From Phoronis australis (Eukaryota; Phoronida; Phoronidae): 45,591 nucleotides of DNA. Each line of letters starts with the position of its first letter. The stretch's first letter is position 1. A model generated the notes under the pieces. That model did not search any database and was not told the origin of the DNA. It was given only the letters and a program-made list of their open reading frames with translations. The position numbers and the translations under genes were made by a program. Below, one piece after another: positions 44,573 to 45,591 of the stretch. The stretch lies in NCBI GenBank assembly GCA_002633005.1, contig NMRA01000302.1:144589-190179 (forward strand), in the 5' to 3' direction.

Positions 44573-45140
44573 ATGCCCATGGGCGGGTGGGTCCGGCTTT
44601 CTGCGGAAATTTCTTGAGTATAGAAAACGGCAGTGGTCATTGCAGCCGTTTACGGTAGGTGTTGGGGTCGGCACTAGGGCTCCTTAGGAGGCCTATTGAA
44701 CAAGACTTTGTTGTGAAAATACAGCCTCCCCGCAATTTCTGGTACTGTACACTGTTCGCGAATGCGCCGTCACTTTGTCAATGTGAGTGCCCCCTTGGTC
44801 CGTCATTCCTTGTATAGACACGGTCCGGATCTTCAAACAGCCTGACACGCGACCAGACCACGGCACCCGCCACAATAGCAATTCTTCGGAAAACGAGTTT
44901 TTTCAAAAGTATTACATGTACACTGTATGATATTGCGCAAGACAACTTTACTGTGCAAATTCGAGTTACAACCGTGTGGCCGGCGTAATGTCACCGGCAT
45001 GACCGTGACAGCTGAGGAAACTTTGCACGGTGTCAATTCGCCTGAATGTCAGGGTTGCGGCACCACAGCATTTACCCTAATCAAATCAAAATATCATATC
45101 TTAGAGTAAAGAAACTAGATACCTAAAGAAATCAGCTATT

Positions 45141-45560
45141 CAGTGGCGGATCTACGTTTTCACCAAGGGGGGTTTAGGATTCCCGCCAAGGTCGAAACTT
45201 AGGCGCGTGGCGCCGAGCGTGGGGAGGTCGGGAGGGGGGTTTCCCCTACCGTGTAAGATATTTTTCTGTTTTTGTAGCCAAATAGTGAAATTTCCATGCA
45301 CCCTGGTAAGTTTCTGGCACTTAACATGTCTCTCGAGTTTTTCTTAAGATAATTAAAAACCCTTCTCGATTTCGTCACATGAACTTGGCACATAAGTTTC
45401 GTGAAACCATATTGTGCACATCTGGGTATGAGTCACGCCACCAGCAAAAATTTTTGTTGGAACATCTGCTTACACACACCTTTTTTAGCATACGAAAAGT
45501 CGTATACGAAAAAGTGTGGCGTGTATACAGGGGTTTAGACAATTTCCAAATATTCAAGAG
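45141..45560. repeat. Dispersed repeat, copy B
   Basis: It begins CAGTGGCGGATCTACGTTTT and matches copy A at 42410-42897 in the same orientation along its whole length, except for the ~90-bp indel and a G-rich block of different length. It ends near the window edge at CCAAATATTCAAGA. Confidence 0.78.
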
Positions 45561-45591
45561 CATAATTAAGGAGCACCGACGGGGCGTAAAA

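Noticed and set aside
44833-45036. Minus-strand cysteine-rich frame containing RFPKNCYCGGC, reminiscent of the IL-17 cysteine signature
   Set aside because: Spacing between the proline and the cysteine pair is too short for the family, no other IL-17 elements are found, and the frame is short. Treated as chance.

Overview
This is nuclear DNA from an animal, most likely an invertebrate deuterostome (amphioxus, hemichordate or echinoderm; I cannot decide between them). It is AT-rich. Genes have GT-AG introns of 0.3-2 kb and share domain structure with vertebrate orthologues. The spaces between genes are full of microsatellites, minisatellites, palindromic MITE-like elements and decayed retroelement ends. 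Nothing looks bacterial, and I found no CRISPR array, operon or tRNA.

Layout, left to right. (1) 419-6040, plus: the last six coding exons of EIF3I, the WD40 subunit of translation initiation factor eIF3; the 5' exons lie off the left edge. (2) 8269-9880, minus: a three-exon gene resembling human C8orf74, with its first exon(s) not located. (3) 13865-16333, minus: a single-exon gene for an 822-residue TPR protein of IFIT/TTC22-like type, with an unusual C-terminal alpha/beta domain. (4) 21395-27138, minus: a complete five-exon gene for an ER-resident glutathione peroxidase of the GPX7/GPX8 group (signal peptide, catalytic Cys, C-terminal KDEL). (5) 27319-35267, plus: a complete CDC20 gene with nine coding exons, divergent from the GPX gene across a compact shared promoter. 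(6) 35345-36837: a repeat element built from ~150-bp monomers in a ~450-bp higher-order unit, probably inside the CDC20 3' region. (7) 38728-39924, plus: a single-exon multi-pass membrane protein of the rolling stone family. (8) 39925-45591: repeat-rich DNA with a CATA microsatellite, a probable LINE 3' end, two copies of a ~0.4-0.5 kb dispersed repeat, one orphan exon candidate and one decayed coding-like block. Two ambiguous bases (N) fall here.

The genes do not form one pathway. They are mostly housekeeping functions: translation initiation, mitotic control and ER redox folding. Orthologues of three of them (EIF3I, CDC20, GPX7), and the possible relative TTC22, lie on human chromosome 1p, so the window probably preserves old linkage. 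The most original items are the TPR protein with its TIR/SEFIR-like tail, the CDC20 lacking KEN and CRY degrons and ending in Leu-Arg, the GPX-CDC20 bidirectional promoter with paired CCAAT boxes, and the higher-order repeat element.
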